Below are positions 51,806 to 61,570 of a DNA stretch of 64,000 nucleotides, one piece after another. A program made the translations under genes and the position numbers. This DNA is from Blastococcus sp. PRF04-17 (GTDB lineage: Bacteria > Actinomycetota > Actinomycetes > Mycobacteriales > Geodermatophilaceae). The first letter of the stretch is position 1, and every line of letters begins with the position of its first letter. The notes beneath the pieces are model-generated. The model made no database searches. It worked only from the letters and a program-made list of their open reading frames with translations, and was not told where the DNA came from. The stretch spans positions 1,364,001 through 1,428,000 of the forward strand of contig NZ_CP095412.1 of NCBI RefSeq assembly GCF_023016265.1. Reading direction: 5' to 3'.

Positions 51806-52947
51806 GCCGCCGGGCTGGTGACCCGGTTGCCGCCGGCGCTCTTGGAGCGGTACATGGCGGCGTCCGCGCGGTGCATGAGGTCCTCGACGTCGTCGCCCGG
51901 CTCGACCTCGGCGACGCCGACGCTCGCGGTCACGCCGCTCGCGCCGCCGACGGCCGCGACGGCACCGCGGAGCCGCTCGGCCAGCATCTCGCCGGAGAAC
52001 GCCACGTCGACGTCGGCCAGGACGGCGAACTCGTCGCCGCCCAAGCGGGCGACCGTGTCGGTCTCGCGGACAGCCCCGCCGAGGGCCCGGGCGACCGCCT
52101 TCAGCAATTCGTCGCCGGCCGCGTGGCCACCGGCGTCGTTGACACCCTTGAACCCGTCGAGGTCGACCAGGCACAGCACCGTCTGGTGACCCCAGGCCGC
52201 GGCGTGCACGGCGTCGTGGAGACGCTCCAGGAAGGCGCGCCGGTTCGGGATCCCGGTGAGCGGATCGGTCGCCGCGAGCAACTCCTGGTCCCGCATGAGC
52301 TCGACCTGCCGGTCGTAGACGGCCCACGAGTTCGCCGACGCCATCGCACACACGATCGTGAAGAAGCCCATGCTGACCATGTAGAACGAACCGGACGTCG
52401 TCAGGTCGGGGAGCTCGACGGCGATCAGGTAGCTGAGCGTCATGAAGGCGCCCATCAGGACGACGCCGTAGGGCGAATAGGCGACCGCGGCGTAGGTCAG
52501 GGCCAGGAAGAGAAGGGCATCCAGCGGACTGGACGAGCCCCCGTCCCACCTGGTCACCAGCACCACGACGACGGTCTCGGCCGCGCTCCAGAGGTAGAAC
52601 AGCGTCGGACCGCGCGAGTCGCGCATCATGGCCCGCAGCGGTAGCAGCAGGACCAGCGGGCACCCCAGGATGACGGGGGCGAGCGCAACGAGGATCACCG
52701 CCGAGTGGCGCGCCGGGGTGTCGGTGAGGAGGACGTACCCGACGACCGCCAGGCAGGCCAGCTCGCTGACCAGCACCCCCAGGCGGGCGTGCCTCACCCA
52801 GTACGCCACCCGGTCGTCGTCCCCGGCCAGCGGCCGGTAGAGACCGGCGCGCAGCGCCGCGCCGACCCGGCGGGCCAAGCCCGGCCGGGTCTCGGTGCGC
52901 GCGGGCGCACGGGGTGGGCGACGGTCGACCACCGCTGCTTCGGTCAC
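51799..52947 (-). CDS. Membrane-anchored diguanylate cyclase (GGDEF)
   Basis: A 382-residue protein. Residues about 45-205 hold six hydrophobic segments, and residues about 220-380 form a GGDEF domain with active-site motif RLGGDEFAVLADVD and the upstream substrate loop DLDGFKGVNDAGGHAAGDELL (in part). The motif is intact, so it can probably make cyclic di-GMP. No upstream RxxD inhibitory site is obvious. GTG start at 52945-52947. Pilus control is a possible output given the tad locus, but they are not adjacent. Confidence 0.9.
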   Translation of the reverse strand: MTEAAVVDRRPPRAPARTETRPGLARRVGAALRAGLYRPLAGDDDRVAYWVRHARLGVLVSELACLAVVGYVLLTDTPARHSAVILVALAPVILGCPLVLLLPLRAMMRDSRGPTLFYLWSAAETVVVVLVTRWDGGSSSPLDALLFLALTYAAVAYSPYGVVLMGAFMTLSYLIAVELPDLTTSGSFYMVSMGFFTIVCAMASANSWAVYDRQVELMRDQELLAATDPLTGIPNRRAFLERLHDAVHAAAWGHQTVLCLVDLDGFKGVNDAGGHAAGDELLKAVARALGGAVRETDTVARLGGDEFAVLADVDVAFSGEMLAERLRGAVAAVGGASGVTASVGVAEVEPGDDVEDLMHRADAAMYRSKSAGGNRVTSPAAY

Positions 52948-53071
52948 GGTCCTGCGATCGGCCCGTCGAGGACCCGGCTTGACCCGCGCATCCCCCTCGG
53001 GGGTGAGTCTGACGTGGCGCGCGCCACGCCTCGACGTGCACGACCCGGGCCCGGCCGGGTAGGGGGTGCCG

Positions 53072-53965
53072 ATGGACCGACACCAAGGGATGGCCGACGC
53101 CGGCCGCGACGAGGTCGCCGGCATGGTGCTCCCCGCGTGGGACGCCTTCATCGCCCGGGCCGCGACCGTCGACCTCGAACGGCCCTCCCGGCTCCCCGGC
53201 TGGCGAGCGCAGGAGATCTGCGTGCACCTCGGCTGCTGGGACGACCACACCGCCATGGCCGACCTCATCGCGTCCGCTCGCGCCGGCGGCACCGGCACAC
53301 CGCCGGAGGTGGACGCCGTCAACGCGCGGGTGATCGCCGCGCACCGGAACGCCTCGCGGGCCGAGGTGCTGGCCGCCCTCGAGCGCAACCGCGACGCGAC
53401 CGCGAACTACCTGGCGAAGGAGCCCGTCGAGCTCGACACCGCCCCGACGGTGTCCGTCGTCGGGCAGATCCCCCTGCTCAGCGTCGTCCTGGGCCAGGCG
53501 TACGAGCTGGCCGTGCACGGGCTGGACCTCGTGTCCTGCGGGGCGGCTCCGCCCCCGACCGAGGCATTGCAGTCCGGGCTGGCGGCCCTGGCCGACGTGA
53601 CCGCTGGGCTGGCCGCCTCGATGGACATCACCGGCGGCGTGACCCTCGCGACGCCGGACGGCGGCTGGGGGTTCACCGCCGGGCCGGAGGGCTGGTGGGT
53701 GCGCCGGGTGCCGGCGGGGAGCTTCGCGGGCCCGGCCGTCGAGGCCTCGGCCGACCTGCTACTCGAGGCGGCGTCGGGCCGGATCAACCCGGTGCCGGCG
53801 GTCGCCCGGCGCAGGCTCCGGGTGCACGACGTCGGCGGGCTGCTCACGCTGGCACCGATCGTGCAGGCCGTGCCGGGCATCCCGGGCGGGCCGATCCTGC
53901 AGCTGGCGGCGCGGACCGTCGGCGGCGCCGGCGGCGTGCTGGGTCGGCTGTTCGGCCGCGGTTAG
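53072..53965 (+). CDS. DinB-like maleylpyruvate isomerase family protein (TIGR03083 type)
   Basis: A 297-residue protein. The N-terminal 150 residues are the mycothiol-dependent maleylpyruvate isomerase/DinB four-helix domain (LPGWRAQEICVHLGCWDDHT with a metal His, and a later AVHGLDLV). The C-terminal half matches the usual SCP2-like extension. Such proteins are mycothiol-dependent transferases, mostly of unknown substrate. ATG at 53072 follows AGGGGG; a GTG two codons earlier is possible. Confidence 0.75.
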   Translation: MDRHQGMADAGRDEVAGMVLPAWDAFIARAATVDLERPSRLPGWRAQEICVHLGCWDDHTAMADLIASARAGGTGTPPEVDAVNARVIAAHRNASRAEVLAALERNRDATANYLAKEPVELDTAPTVSVVGQIPLLSVVLGQAYELAVHGLDLVSCGAAPPPTEALQSGLAALADVTAGLAASMDITGGVTLATPDGGWGFTAGPEGWWVRRVPAGSFAGPAVEASADLLLEAASGRINPVPAVARRRLRVHDVGGLLTLAPIVQAVPGIPGGPILQLAARTVGGAGGVLGRLFGRG

Positions 53966-54645
53966 GCGACCGGGACGGCGACCGGCTCGCGGGCAGGCGC
54001 CCGGAACCGGCGTCGCCGCCGGAGGAGCACGATGGCCCCCGCGACCGCGAGGACGGCCAGCACCGGGACGGCCGCCGCCGCAGAGGCCCACGAGACGATC
54101 AGCGGTGCCGAGGCCCCAAGCCCCACCTGCAGGGCGGTGCTGGGCACCAGGCCGATGAACGTCGCCGCCGCGTACGGCGTCCACCGCACCGCCGTCAGGC
54201 CCGCTCCGTAGCTGAGGACGACGAACGGCACGACCGGCACCAGCCGCCCGGTGAGGACGGCGAGGAAGCCGCGGTCGGTGGCCAGCCGGTCGACCCGCGC
54301 CAGTCGCCGGGCGCCGAAGCGGGCCACCGCGGGGCGGCCCAGCCCGCGACCGAGACCGAAGGCGGCCAGCGCACCCAGCAGACCACCGAGCAGGCAGACG
54401 GCGAAGCCGGTCCAGAAGCCGGCCACGACGCCGACGAGGAACGACAGCACCGAGCGGGGCACGGGGGCCAGCAGCACCGCCGCCACCCCGAGCGCCATGG
54501 CCGCCCAGCCCAGCGGGCCCAGGCCCTCGACCCAGGCCCGCAGGACCTCCACGCTCGGCAGGTCGAGGGTGAGCGCCAGCGCCGCGGCCAGCGCGAGGAC
54601 GACGCCGAGCGCTGCCGCGCGCAGCCAGGTGCTCGGCGGGGTCAC
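53962..54645 (-). CDS. TVP38/TMEM64 (DedA-like) membrane protein
   Basis: A 227-residue membrane protein with about six helices. The VTT-domain signature is visible as VPRSVLSFLVGVVAGFWTGF (in part) and, in the second half, VPVVPFVVLSYGAGLTAVRW and AATFIGLVPSTALQVGLG. These proteins belong to the DedA/lipid scramblase superfamily. The C-terminus is Arg-rich. It ends four bases inside the preceding converging gene (overlap 53962-53965). Confidence 0.85.
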   Translation of the reverse strand: MTPPSTWLRAAALGVVLALAAALALTLDLPSVEVLRAWVEGLGPLGWAAMALGVAAVLLAPVPRSVLSFLVGVVAGFWTGFAVCLLGGLLGALAAFGLGRGLGRPAVARFGARRLARVDRLATDRGFLAVLTGRLVPVVPFVVLSYGAGLTAVRWTPYAAATFIGLVPSTALQVGLGASAPLIVSWASAAAAVPVLAVLAVAGAIVLLRRRRRFRAPAREPVAVPVA

Positions 54646-54719
54646 GCCCTCATCTTGCGTGGCGCCGACGGCGATGCCCAGCGGCTCGCCCTGCCGACCG
54701 CCTCAGCCGGTCACTCGGG

Positions 54720-55952
54720 TCAACATCCGCCACCGAGGGAGATGCCGCGGGCGGTGAGCCACGGCACCGGGTTGACCCGGTTGGCGTAGAGACCACCGGT
54801 GTGGGTCTCGAAGTGCAGGTGCGGACCGGTCGACTGGCCCCGGTTGCCGACCTCGGCGATCTGCTGCCCGGCGGTGACGACCTGCCCGGCCGACACGAAC
54901 ATCTGGTTCACGTGGCCGTACAGCGTGATCGTGCCGTCGCCGTGCTGCACCGCGACCGCCAGCCCGAAGCCGCTAGCAGCGCCGGCCTGCAGCACGACGC
55001 CGTCCTCGGGTGTGTAGACCGGCGTGCCGATGGGCGCGGCGATGTCGATGCCGGCGTGCAGGGTCCCCCAGCGCGTTCCGTAGCAGGAGGTGACCCGGCC
55101 GGAGGTCGGGGCGATGGCTCCCCCGGCCGCCGAGAGGGTGTTCACCGTGGCCGCCGCCGCCTGCTGGCTCGCCCAGGTGTCGGCGGGGTTGCGGGCCCCC
55201 TGGAGCCCGAGCAGCCGGATCTCGGCCTCCCGAAGCTGCGCGTCCAGCGCCGCCTTCTCGGCGCTCGCGGCGTCGAAGGTGCTCTGCGCCGCGGCGAGCT
55301 GGGCGTTGGCCGCTGCTTCGGCCTCCGTCGCCACGGCGGCGAGCCGGTCCCGCTCCTCGACGGCGGCGCGCGCCGCGCGGTCGAGGCGCTCCTCCCGCGC
55401 CTCGGCGGCCTGGAGCTCCTCGAGCACCTCGGTCCGCTCGTCGCCGAGCACCTCGAGCGTGGCGGCCTGCTGCAAGAGCTCGGTGGGGCTGTTCGCGTCG
55501 AGGAGCAGGGCGACGTCGCCGAACGCCTCCTGGCTGGTGCCCATGTAGGCCTCGCGGCCGATGGTCGAGACGTCGTCCTGGGTGCGCTCGACGGCGGCGC
55601 GGACGGCGGCCAGCTCGCGGGCCGTCTCCTGCGCCTCGGTCTGGGCCGCCTGCAGGGCGGCGCGCGCGGCCAGTGCCTCGCCACTGGCGGCCTCGGCCTC
55701 GATGGTCATGCGCTGCAGCGTCTCCTCCGCACTCTGCACGCGGGCGGCGATCGCGGCGACCTCGGCCTTGGCCGCGTCGTGCGCGGACCGGGCCTCGGCG
55801 ACGCGCTGGCCGGGAGCGGCCGCGGCCTCGGGCGTGGCCAGCAGGGCGCCGGCGACCAGGCCGGCGAGGACGAGCGCGCGGCGGGCGCGGTGACGGGGAC
55901 GACGGTGGAGCGGCTGGACGAAGGGCGTGTCGTGGTGGTGCAGGGTCGCCAA
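54720..55952 (-). CDS. Secreted M23 metallopeptidase with N-terminal coiled coil
   Basis: A 410-residue cell-wall endopeptidase. It has a basic start, a signal/anchor helix (residues about 26-45, ending AAAAPG), a long coiled coil (about 48-265) and an LytM/M23 domain with zinc ligands in HAGIDIAAPIG, LYGHVNQM and STGPHLHFE. The organisation is like RipA/EnvC-type activators or hydrolases that cut peptidoglycan crosslinks. The start is TTG (55950-55952) with AGGAGA upstream. A c-di-AMP riboswitch precedes it. Confidence 0.88.
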   Translation of the reverse strand: MATLHHHDTPFVQPLHRRPRHRARRALVLAGLVAGALLATPEAAAAPGQRVAEARSAHDAAKAEVAAIAARVQSAEETLQRMTIEAEAASGEALAARAALQAAQTEAQETARELAAVRAAVERTQDDVSTIGREAYMGTSQEAFGDVALLLDANSPTELLQQAATLEVLGDERTEVLEELQAAEAREERLDRAARAAVEERDRLAAVATEAEAAANAQLAAAQSTFDAASAEKAALDAQLREAEIRLLGLQGARNPADTWASQQAAAATVNTLSAAGGAIAPTSGRVTSCYGTRWGTLHAGIDIAAPIGTPVYTPEDGVVLQAGAASGFGLAVAVQHGDGTITLYGHVNQMFVSAGQVVTAGQQIAEVGNRGQSTGPHLHFETHTGGLYANRVNPVPWLTARGISLGGGC

Positions 55953-55975
55953 GGCGACGCGTCTCCTGTTCTTCG

Positions 55976-56120
55976 CGACCGCCTACCGAGTTAGCTGACG
56001 GATTCGGGCTCGAAGCGGCCCTACGCGCGTGAGCCCCCGTGCGCACGCGCGATTCACCCCAAGGGAACGGTGGGTCCCCGGTCCGCGCAGCCATCAGGCC
56101 GCGCAGTTCGGCGGGGTCCG
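55976..56120 (-). promoter_or_regulatory. Cyclic di-AMP riboswitch (ydaO/yuaA class)
   Basis: On the minus strand the conserved segments appear in order: a 5' CGCCGAACTGCGCGG arm, GACCGGGGACCCACCG, TTGGGGTGAATCG, GGGGGCTCACGCG, then CGAATCCGTCAGC and TAACTCGGTAGGCG at the 3' end. This is the ydaO aptamer. It lies about 25 bases before the M23 gene. In actinobacteria the class turns off cell-wall hydrolase genes when c-di-AMP is high. Confidence 0.9.
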
Positions 56121-56308
56121 TCCGATGCCCTCGGGTTCGGGGGCAGGTGCTCGGCCGGACCGCCGACGAAGCTACGGGGCGTTCCGGCGATTGTCACGGG
56201 GTCGTAACAAAACGCACGTCGGGTCACAGGGACCCTCAGGTCTCTGCCGCCGATGCACGCCGCGTCACGTCACCGACGTCGTCAGCCCGTCTGGCAGGCT
56301 GTCGTTCC

Positions 56309-56382
56309 GGGGCGGTAGCTCAGCCGGTCAGAGCATGGGACTCATAATCCCTGGGTCGTGGGTTCGAGCCCCACCCGCCCCA
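56309..56382 (+). tRNA. tRNA-Met (anticodon CAT), integration target
   Basis: 74 bases with acceptor arms GGGGCGG/CCGCCCC, D arm AGCTCAGCCGGTCAGAGC, anticodon loop CTCATAA (anticodon CAT) and T arm GTGGGTTCGAGCCCCAC. It lacks the initiator-type C1-A72 mismatch, so elongator Met is most likely; a lysidine-modified Ile tRNA cannot be excluded. CCA is not encoded. Its 3' end faces the integrase gene, the usual attachment site arrangement. Confidence 0.93.
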
Positions 56383-56462
56383 CTGATATAAGTGCAGGTC
56401 AGATGGTCGATGCTTGATCGTCGATCTTGACGAGGGGGGCCCGTGCCCACACGGTGCCCACA

Positions 56463-57560
56463 CTACGCACCGTGACGTCTCGTGACTGACGCCTCGTGGG
56501 CGAGATCCATGCGGTCAGCGAGGGCGCCGAGATCGTCGTCGAAGAGCCCGGAGTAGACGTCGAGGGTCATCGCTGCGGAGGCGTGACCGAGCATCCGCTG
56601 GACCGCCTTGACGTTCGCGCCGCTGGCCACCAGCAGGCTCGCGGCGGTGTGCCGGAGGTCGTGCGGGCTGAGGTCCCCGAGCCCGGCGGCCATGGCCGCC
56701 GGGTCGAAGAACCGCCGCCGGAAGTTGCCCGAGCGCAGCACCGCGCCGCCCGGCGAAGTCAGGACGAGGTCGTCCGGGCCCTTGCCCTGACAGCGGCGGG
56801 ACAGGGGCTCGACGAGGATGCTCGGGATCGGCACGGTGCGCTGCTGGTGCGTCTTGGGCGCGCCGTACTCGACGCTGCCGCCGACCTCCGTGGCGCTCTC
56901 GGCAACGGTCAGCCGCTTGCGGAGGAAATCGACCCGGCGGACCCGGAGGGCGGCCATCTCGCCGAACCGGAGGCCGGTGTACGCCAGCAGGCGGACGACA
57001 TCGCCGTACTCCCCCGCCGCGTCCGCCAGCCGCTCCACCTCCGTGCGGGTGAGGAACCGGGGATCGGTGCGCCGGGCCCTGGGCAGCGGCACGCCGGATG
57101 CCGGGTTGCGCGGGATTCGCCCGTCGCGGACGGCGAGGGTCAGGACGAGTGCGAGGACGCGGTGCGCCTGCCGCACGGTCGCCGGCGCGAGGCCGCCGGC
57201 GACGAGTTGGGCCACCCACGCGGCGACCTCGGCATGGGTGACGTCGGCCAGCCGGTGCCGACCCCAGCGCGGCAGGATCTGGACGCGCAGCAGCGACCGG
57301 TAGCGGTAGAGCGTGCTGGGCTTCAGCCCGGTCTGTGCAGCGAGCCACTGCTCTGCCCAGACATCGACGGTGACCCGACCACGCTCCGGCGCCGTCCAGG
57401 TCTGCGTGACGATCGCCGACGTCTGCTCGTCGAGCCATCGTTGGGCGTCGACCTTGCGCATGAATCGCTTCTCGTGCTGCCGCCCACGTGCATCGCGGTA
57501 CCGCGACCGGTACCGCTTGCTGCCGTCGCTGAGCACGTCCACGGTGATGCTGCCGGCCAT
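56463..57560 (-). CDS. int: Tyrosine recombinase / integrase
   Basis: A 365-residue phage-type integrase. N-terminal AP2-like arm-binding region (RYRSRYRDARGRQHEKRF), SAM-like core-binding region (about 75-165), then the catalytic domain with Arg in LAYTGLRFGEMAALR, HxxR in SPHDLRHTAASLL, His in MLGHASAAMT and nucleophile Tyr in LDVYSGLF. Start ATG at 57558-57560. It lies 80 bases from the tRNA-Met, pointing toward it, so it almost surely uses the tRNA 3' end as attB. Confidence 0.93.
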   Translation of the reverse strand: MAGSITVDVLSDGSKRYRSRYRDARGRQHEKRFMRKVDAQRWLDEQTSAIVTQTWTAPERGRVTVDVWAEQWLAAQTGLKPSTLYRYRSLLRVQILPRWGRHRLADVTHAEVAAWVAQLVAGGLAPATVRQAHRVLALVLTLAVRDGRIPRNPASGVPLPRARRTDPRFLTRTEVERLADAAGEYGDVVRLLAYTGLRFGEMAALRVRRVDFLRKRLTVAESATEVGGSVEYGAPKTHQQRTVPIPSILVEPLSRRCQGKGPDDLVLTSPGGAVLRSGNFRRRFFDPAAMAAGLGDLSPHDLRHTAASLLVASGANVKAVQRMLGHASAAMTLDVYSGLFDDDLGALADRMDLAHEASVTRRHGA

Positions 57561-57645
57561 CAGATGACCGTGCCCACGACGGCTCCCGGGGTCAACGTCG
57601 TCTCGAGTCTCTGGGGAGGCCGGCACGCCTGTGGACGACGCCCGC

Positions 57646-57858
57646 TCATCGACGGTCGAGGGCCTGGGCGTGCTGTTGCGCGATCCAGGCGTGGAGGTCG
57701 TCGGTGCGGTACAGGACGCGGCGGCCGAGGCGGAAGCTGCGGGGGCCGGTGCCCAGGTGGCGCCAATACCGCAGGGTGGCGACCGGCGCACGAAGGAGGT
57801 CGGCCGCTTCGTTGATGGTGAGCAGCTCGGGTTCGCGGCCGGCGGGATGGTCGGTCAT
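57646..57858 (-). CDS. xis: Excisionase-type helix-turn-helix protein
   Basis: A 70-residue MerR-like winged helix: LLTINEAADLLRAPVATLRYW and RSFRLGRRVLYRTDDLHAWI, the excisionase/AlpA-type pattern. Such proteins direct the integrase toward excision. It lies upstream of int in the same direction with 85 bases between. ATG start at 57856-57858. Confidence 0.85.
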   Translation of the reverse strand: MTDHPAGREPELLTINEAADLLRAPVATLRYWRHLGTGPRSFRLGRRVLYRTDDLHAWIAQQHAQALDRR

Positions 57859-57991
57859 GGTCGGCTCCGGTCGTGGTCGGATGGGCTCGGCCCCGTCACC
57901 TGTAGAAGGCGCCAAACGAAGCCCATTGGTGACAGCCGACCGCACGATCCTGCCGGGATTCTCCAGTTGGCCTGCAGTTCTGAGGCGCGGC

Positions 57992-60900
57992 TCATCGCCC
58001 GAGGCCGGGGGCCGCGCCGCCCCGCGTGAGAGAGGGGCCGCGGCGCTCGGACTCCGGCCGCGGTACGCCGGGGTCGACGGCGGCCGGTCGCGGGGCTGCC
58101 GGGAACTGGGAGCGATCGGCGTCTCGGGCGCGCCACGCGTTGCGTTCTGCGATAAGCCGGTCGGCGGGCTGGTCGAGCAGGGTCGGGTCGGCCAACAGTC
58201 GGGCGATGCGTTCTCGTGCGCCGGCCAGCTCGTGTTCGGCCGCCCCGATGTCCCGGTCGACGTCGCTCAGCCGCTCGGCCGGGCCCGGTGTGTAGCCGAG
58301 CGCACCGATCCGGGTGAGCTTGTGGGCGGCCTGAAGCGCGACGACAGCGCGCAGCGTGTCGCGCTGCGGCTGCAGGATGGCGAGCCGGTCCAGGCAGCGC
58401 TGCTCGACCGACCACGCCTCGGACAGGTCGGCAAGGACTTCCGCCAGCGGCCGGGGTTCCGCGTAGCGGGCGGCTTCGGCGGCGGCGAGCTGCGCGGCGT
58501 GGCCGGGGCCCAGGTCGGCGCGGTCGCGGCCGAGCACCGCCGTCCACTGCTGCCGCGCCTCGGCCAGGTCGGTGGCCACCAGGTGCGCGGTGTTCGCGGT
58601 GCGGCCGCGGGTCATGCCGACGTAGGCCGACGCGGCGCCGGTGTGCTCGCCGATCACCACGTGCGCCGAGGTGACGGTGTCGCCCTGCACCCCGTGCGCG
58701 GTGCTGGCGTAGGCCAGCTCCACGTGGGCGGTGACGTAGCCGGCGGGCAGCAGCCGCTCCCCCGCTCCGGCCGGGGTGACACCCGGGGTGACACCGGCCG
58801 GGACGGCGCCGGTCGGGGTGACGTCGGCCGGGACGACGGCCAGCGCTCCGGAGGGACCGACGGCGGTGACGATCCAGATGTCGCGGTTGGCCACGCCCAG
58901 TGCTCGGTCGTTGCGGCGGGTGGCGATCCGGTCCCCGGCGCCGATCCGCTGGCCCGCCCCGGTGACCGCGACCCGGACGTCATCGACGAGCCCGTCGGCG
59001 ACTCGCCTCTCCCGGATGGCGGCACCCAGTTCTCCGGCCTGCTCGCGGGTGTCCACCACGATTGCTGTCTGCTCGCCCCGGCGGTGGAGCTCGGCGGCGA
59101 TGGCCGCCAGCGCCTCGGACAGGCTCGCATGATCGGGGTGCAGACGGATTTGGCCGCGGGCAGCAAGGGAGTCGAACACCCCGCCAGAGTCGTTCCCGCC
59201 GCGCATGGCCAGCGTTAGCTCGGCGTACTCGGTGTCGGGCACCCTCTGCCCGGCCTCGTCGGTGCGGGTGAAGCGGTGCACCTGGTCGAGGGTCATGTGC
59301 GCGGCCGGGTCGACGCGGCGCACGGCGAGGTCCAGTGCCCCGCCGCGGCCCACCGCGGCGAGCTGGTGACGATCACCGAGCAGCGCCACCCGCACGTCAT
59401 GCTCGTCGGCGACGACCAGCAGGGCCCGGGCGGTGTCCTGGTCGAGCATCCCGGCCTCGTCGACGACCAGGACGTCCCCGGCCCGCAGCCGCGCGTTCTC
59501 CCCGGGTCCGGCATAAAGCTGGCCGGTCGCCGGGTCGACCTCACCGGGGGTCAACCTGGTCCAGGCGCCGTCGTCGGTCCAGCGCCAGCCGTGCTGGAAG
59601 GCCAGCCAGGCCGCCGAGCCGGCGGTGGTGCCGACCTCGGCGGAGGCGACCCTGGCCGCCTTCAGGGTGGGGGTGACCACGGTCAGCCGCCGCCCCTGCT
59701 CCTCCAGCAGTCGACGGGCCGCAGCCAGGGTGGTGGTCTTGCCGGCGCCGGCCGCGCCCTCCACCACGATGAGAAGTCGGTTCCCGGCGAGCGCGGCCGC
59801 GATCGCGGCCTGCCCGGCATCCAGCCGCTTCAGACCGGCGACCCGGTCCGGTCGGAGGTCGGCATCTGCACCGTGGTGGCCGCCGCGGGCTGCAAGGCGG
59901 GCGGCAAGGTCGGCCTCGACCTCGAGCACCGCCGGGGAGGTCCAGGCCCGGACGTGCTCGGGTACCCCATCGCGGTCCAGCAGCGGAAGGCAGCGGGCCA
60001 GGCCGCGGGCGGTGAGGTCGTCGGCCAGCTCGGCGCGCACCGCGGCCTCGGCGACGACGCCCGCGGAGGCGATCAGCCGTTCGGCCTCGCCGCGCAGGTC
60101 GGCGGCGTTCCAGGCGGAGCGGCCGGCGGCCAGCCGGGTGAGGATCTGGTCGGCGGCGCGGTCGCGGTCCAGGACGCCGATCGGGGTGGGCCGCAGCTGG
60201 ACCGGTCGGTCGGGGTCGCGGTAGCCGAGGGCGGCCAGCTCGGTCCGCCATCGGGCGGTGAGGTCGGCGCCGGAGCGGGGGTGACCTTGTCCGGGCGGGC
60301 GTCGGCCCACGCCCGGGCGTCCCATGCCCCCCGCAGCGCCGGCCCCGGGGATTCGCCGGGGTGCGCGGCGGTCCAGTCGCGTTCGTAGCGATCGAGATTG
60401 CGTCCGATCTGCGCCGCCCGGGCGCTGAACGTACCGATGTACTCGGCGAGCTCCAGTATTTCTCCGGTCGCATCCAGGGTGTAGCCGTGGGCGGCCAGCG
60501 CGGCGCGGAACTGCGGGTCGCAGGCGATCGCGGCGTGCCCGATGCCGTTGATGGCGGCAAGGAAGTCGCGGACGCCGACGGTGTGCAGCCCGCGCCATTT
60601 TCCGGCGGCGAACACTCGGGCGTTGAGTTGCAGGTGAAGATGCCGGTGCGGATCTCCGGCGCGGGACGTGTAGTGCCGCACCGTCACCGCCTCCAGCACC
60701 GCCAGCTGCACCTGCATCTGCCCCCGCGCGGGCCGACCCGGGTGGTCGCGTGCCCGGCGAGCCAGCCGATGATCTCGACGGCGGCGCGGTCCTGGGCGGC
60801 GTCGTAGGCGGCGGCGACGTCTTCGTACGCCGCGGCGGCCAGCGACCAGGTCTTCGGTCCGTTGACCACGACCTCGACGAACCGCACCGCCCGTTCGTCG

Positions 60901-61148
60901 GTGCGCAGTCGGCCCCGTGGCTGCCCGGTGTCCGGGTCTCGCCCGGCGACCCAGGTCTCGTAGGTGTCCCCCGTCAAGGGCGCGAGCTCCTCCAGCCGTC
61001 CGGCGCGGGCCGTGAAGCGTCGCGCGATGCCGGTGCCCTCGGCCAGGTAATAGTCGTCGACGCGGCCGCGGTCGGCCTCCAGGTACGCCCGGGCAGCCGC
61101 GGGCGAGCCGGCGTAGACCTTCATTCCGCCGCGCATTTTCAACGCCAC
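57992..61148 (-). CDS. MobF family relaxase / TraA conjugative helicase, with two frameshifts
   Basis: About 1050 residues once joined. The N-terminal relaxase domain has a Tyr pair in VDDYYLAEGTGIARRF and the three-His motif GDPHRHLHLQLNARVF; the middle is helicase domain with Walker A VVEGAAGAGKTTTL and Walker B VLVVDEAGML, followed by the SF1 blocks (ALLGDRHQLAAVGRG, ASTAHGVQGDTV, GMTRGRTAN). The frame breaks at the C5 run 60721-60725 and the G5 run 60277-60281; adding one base at each restores one protein. It nicks DNA at oriT and unwinds it for transfer. Start is the GTG at 61148 or an ATG 12 or 24 bases later. Confidence 0.85.
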
Positions 61149-61570
61149 CAGACAATGACCAACGTGTCATCCCAAGAAACGCCGACGGGCCCCGCGAAGC
61201 GGGGCCCCAGCTACCTCTATTGGTAGCATGCGTGCCGTTCTTTGGTGAAGGCCTCAGCTTGGCCGAGAAAGGTGAGGTGTCGGGCGAGGTAAGTCGTAGC
61301 GGGTGCCATGTCGTTGGCCGTTTATGGCGATTGTCGATTGGGAGCAGTTCGCGTTCTTACCGGGTACAGGCGCTTATGACGATCAGCACCGCGATGCACC
61401 GGCTCGCGTCACGCCCCCTGCGGCACGGTGGCGTGGATATTGACGGGCTGCCGGACGACGAGGTTGCGACCGTCCGGCGGGGGTCCCAGTTAGCCTCCCC
61501 GGGCGGGTCTTACGGGACGGCGGCCGAAGGGCCGCTCGCTTCGTCCTGCGGTGTTCCGGACTGGGTTCGG
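61149..61570. other. Intergenic region of the element
   Basis: About 420 bases of lower GC without a coding frame I can support. It contains the hairpin at 61187-61207 and another GCGGCC-GAAG-GGCCGC (61520-61535), the latter just past the GNAT stop. A promoter for the relaxase gene, and possibly oriT, must lie here or nearby. Confidence 0.5.
61187..61207. terminator. Hairpin upstream of the relaxase gene
   Basis: Perfect GGGCCCCGC-GAA-GCGGGGCCC, 39 bases before the relaxase start. It could end transcription entering from the GNAT side or be part of the transfer origin. Confidence 0.55.
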
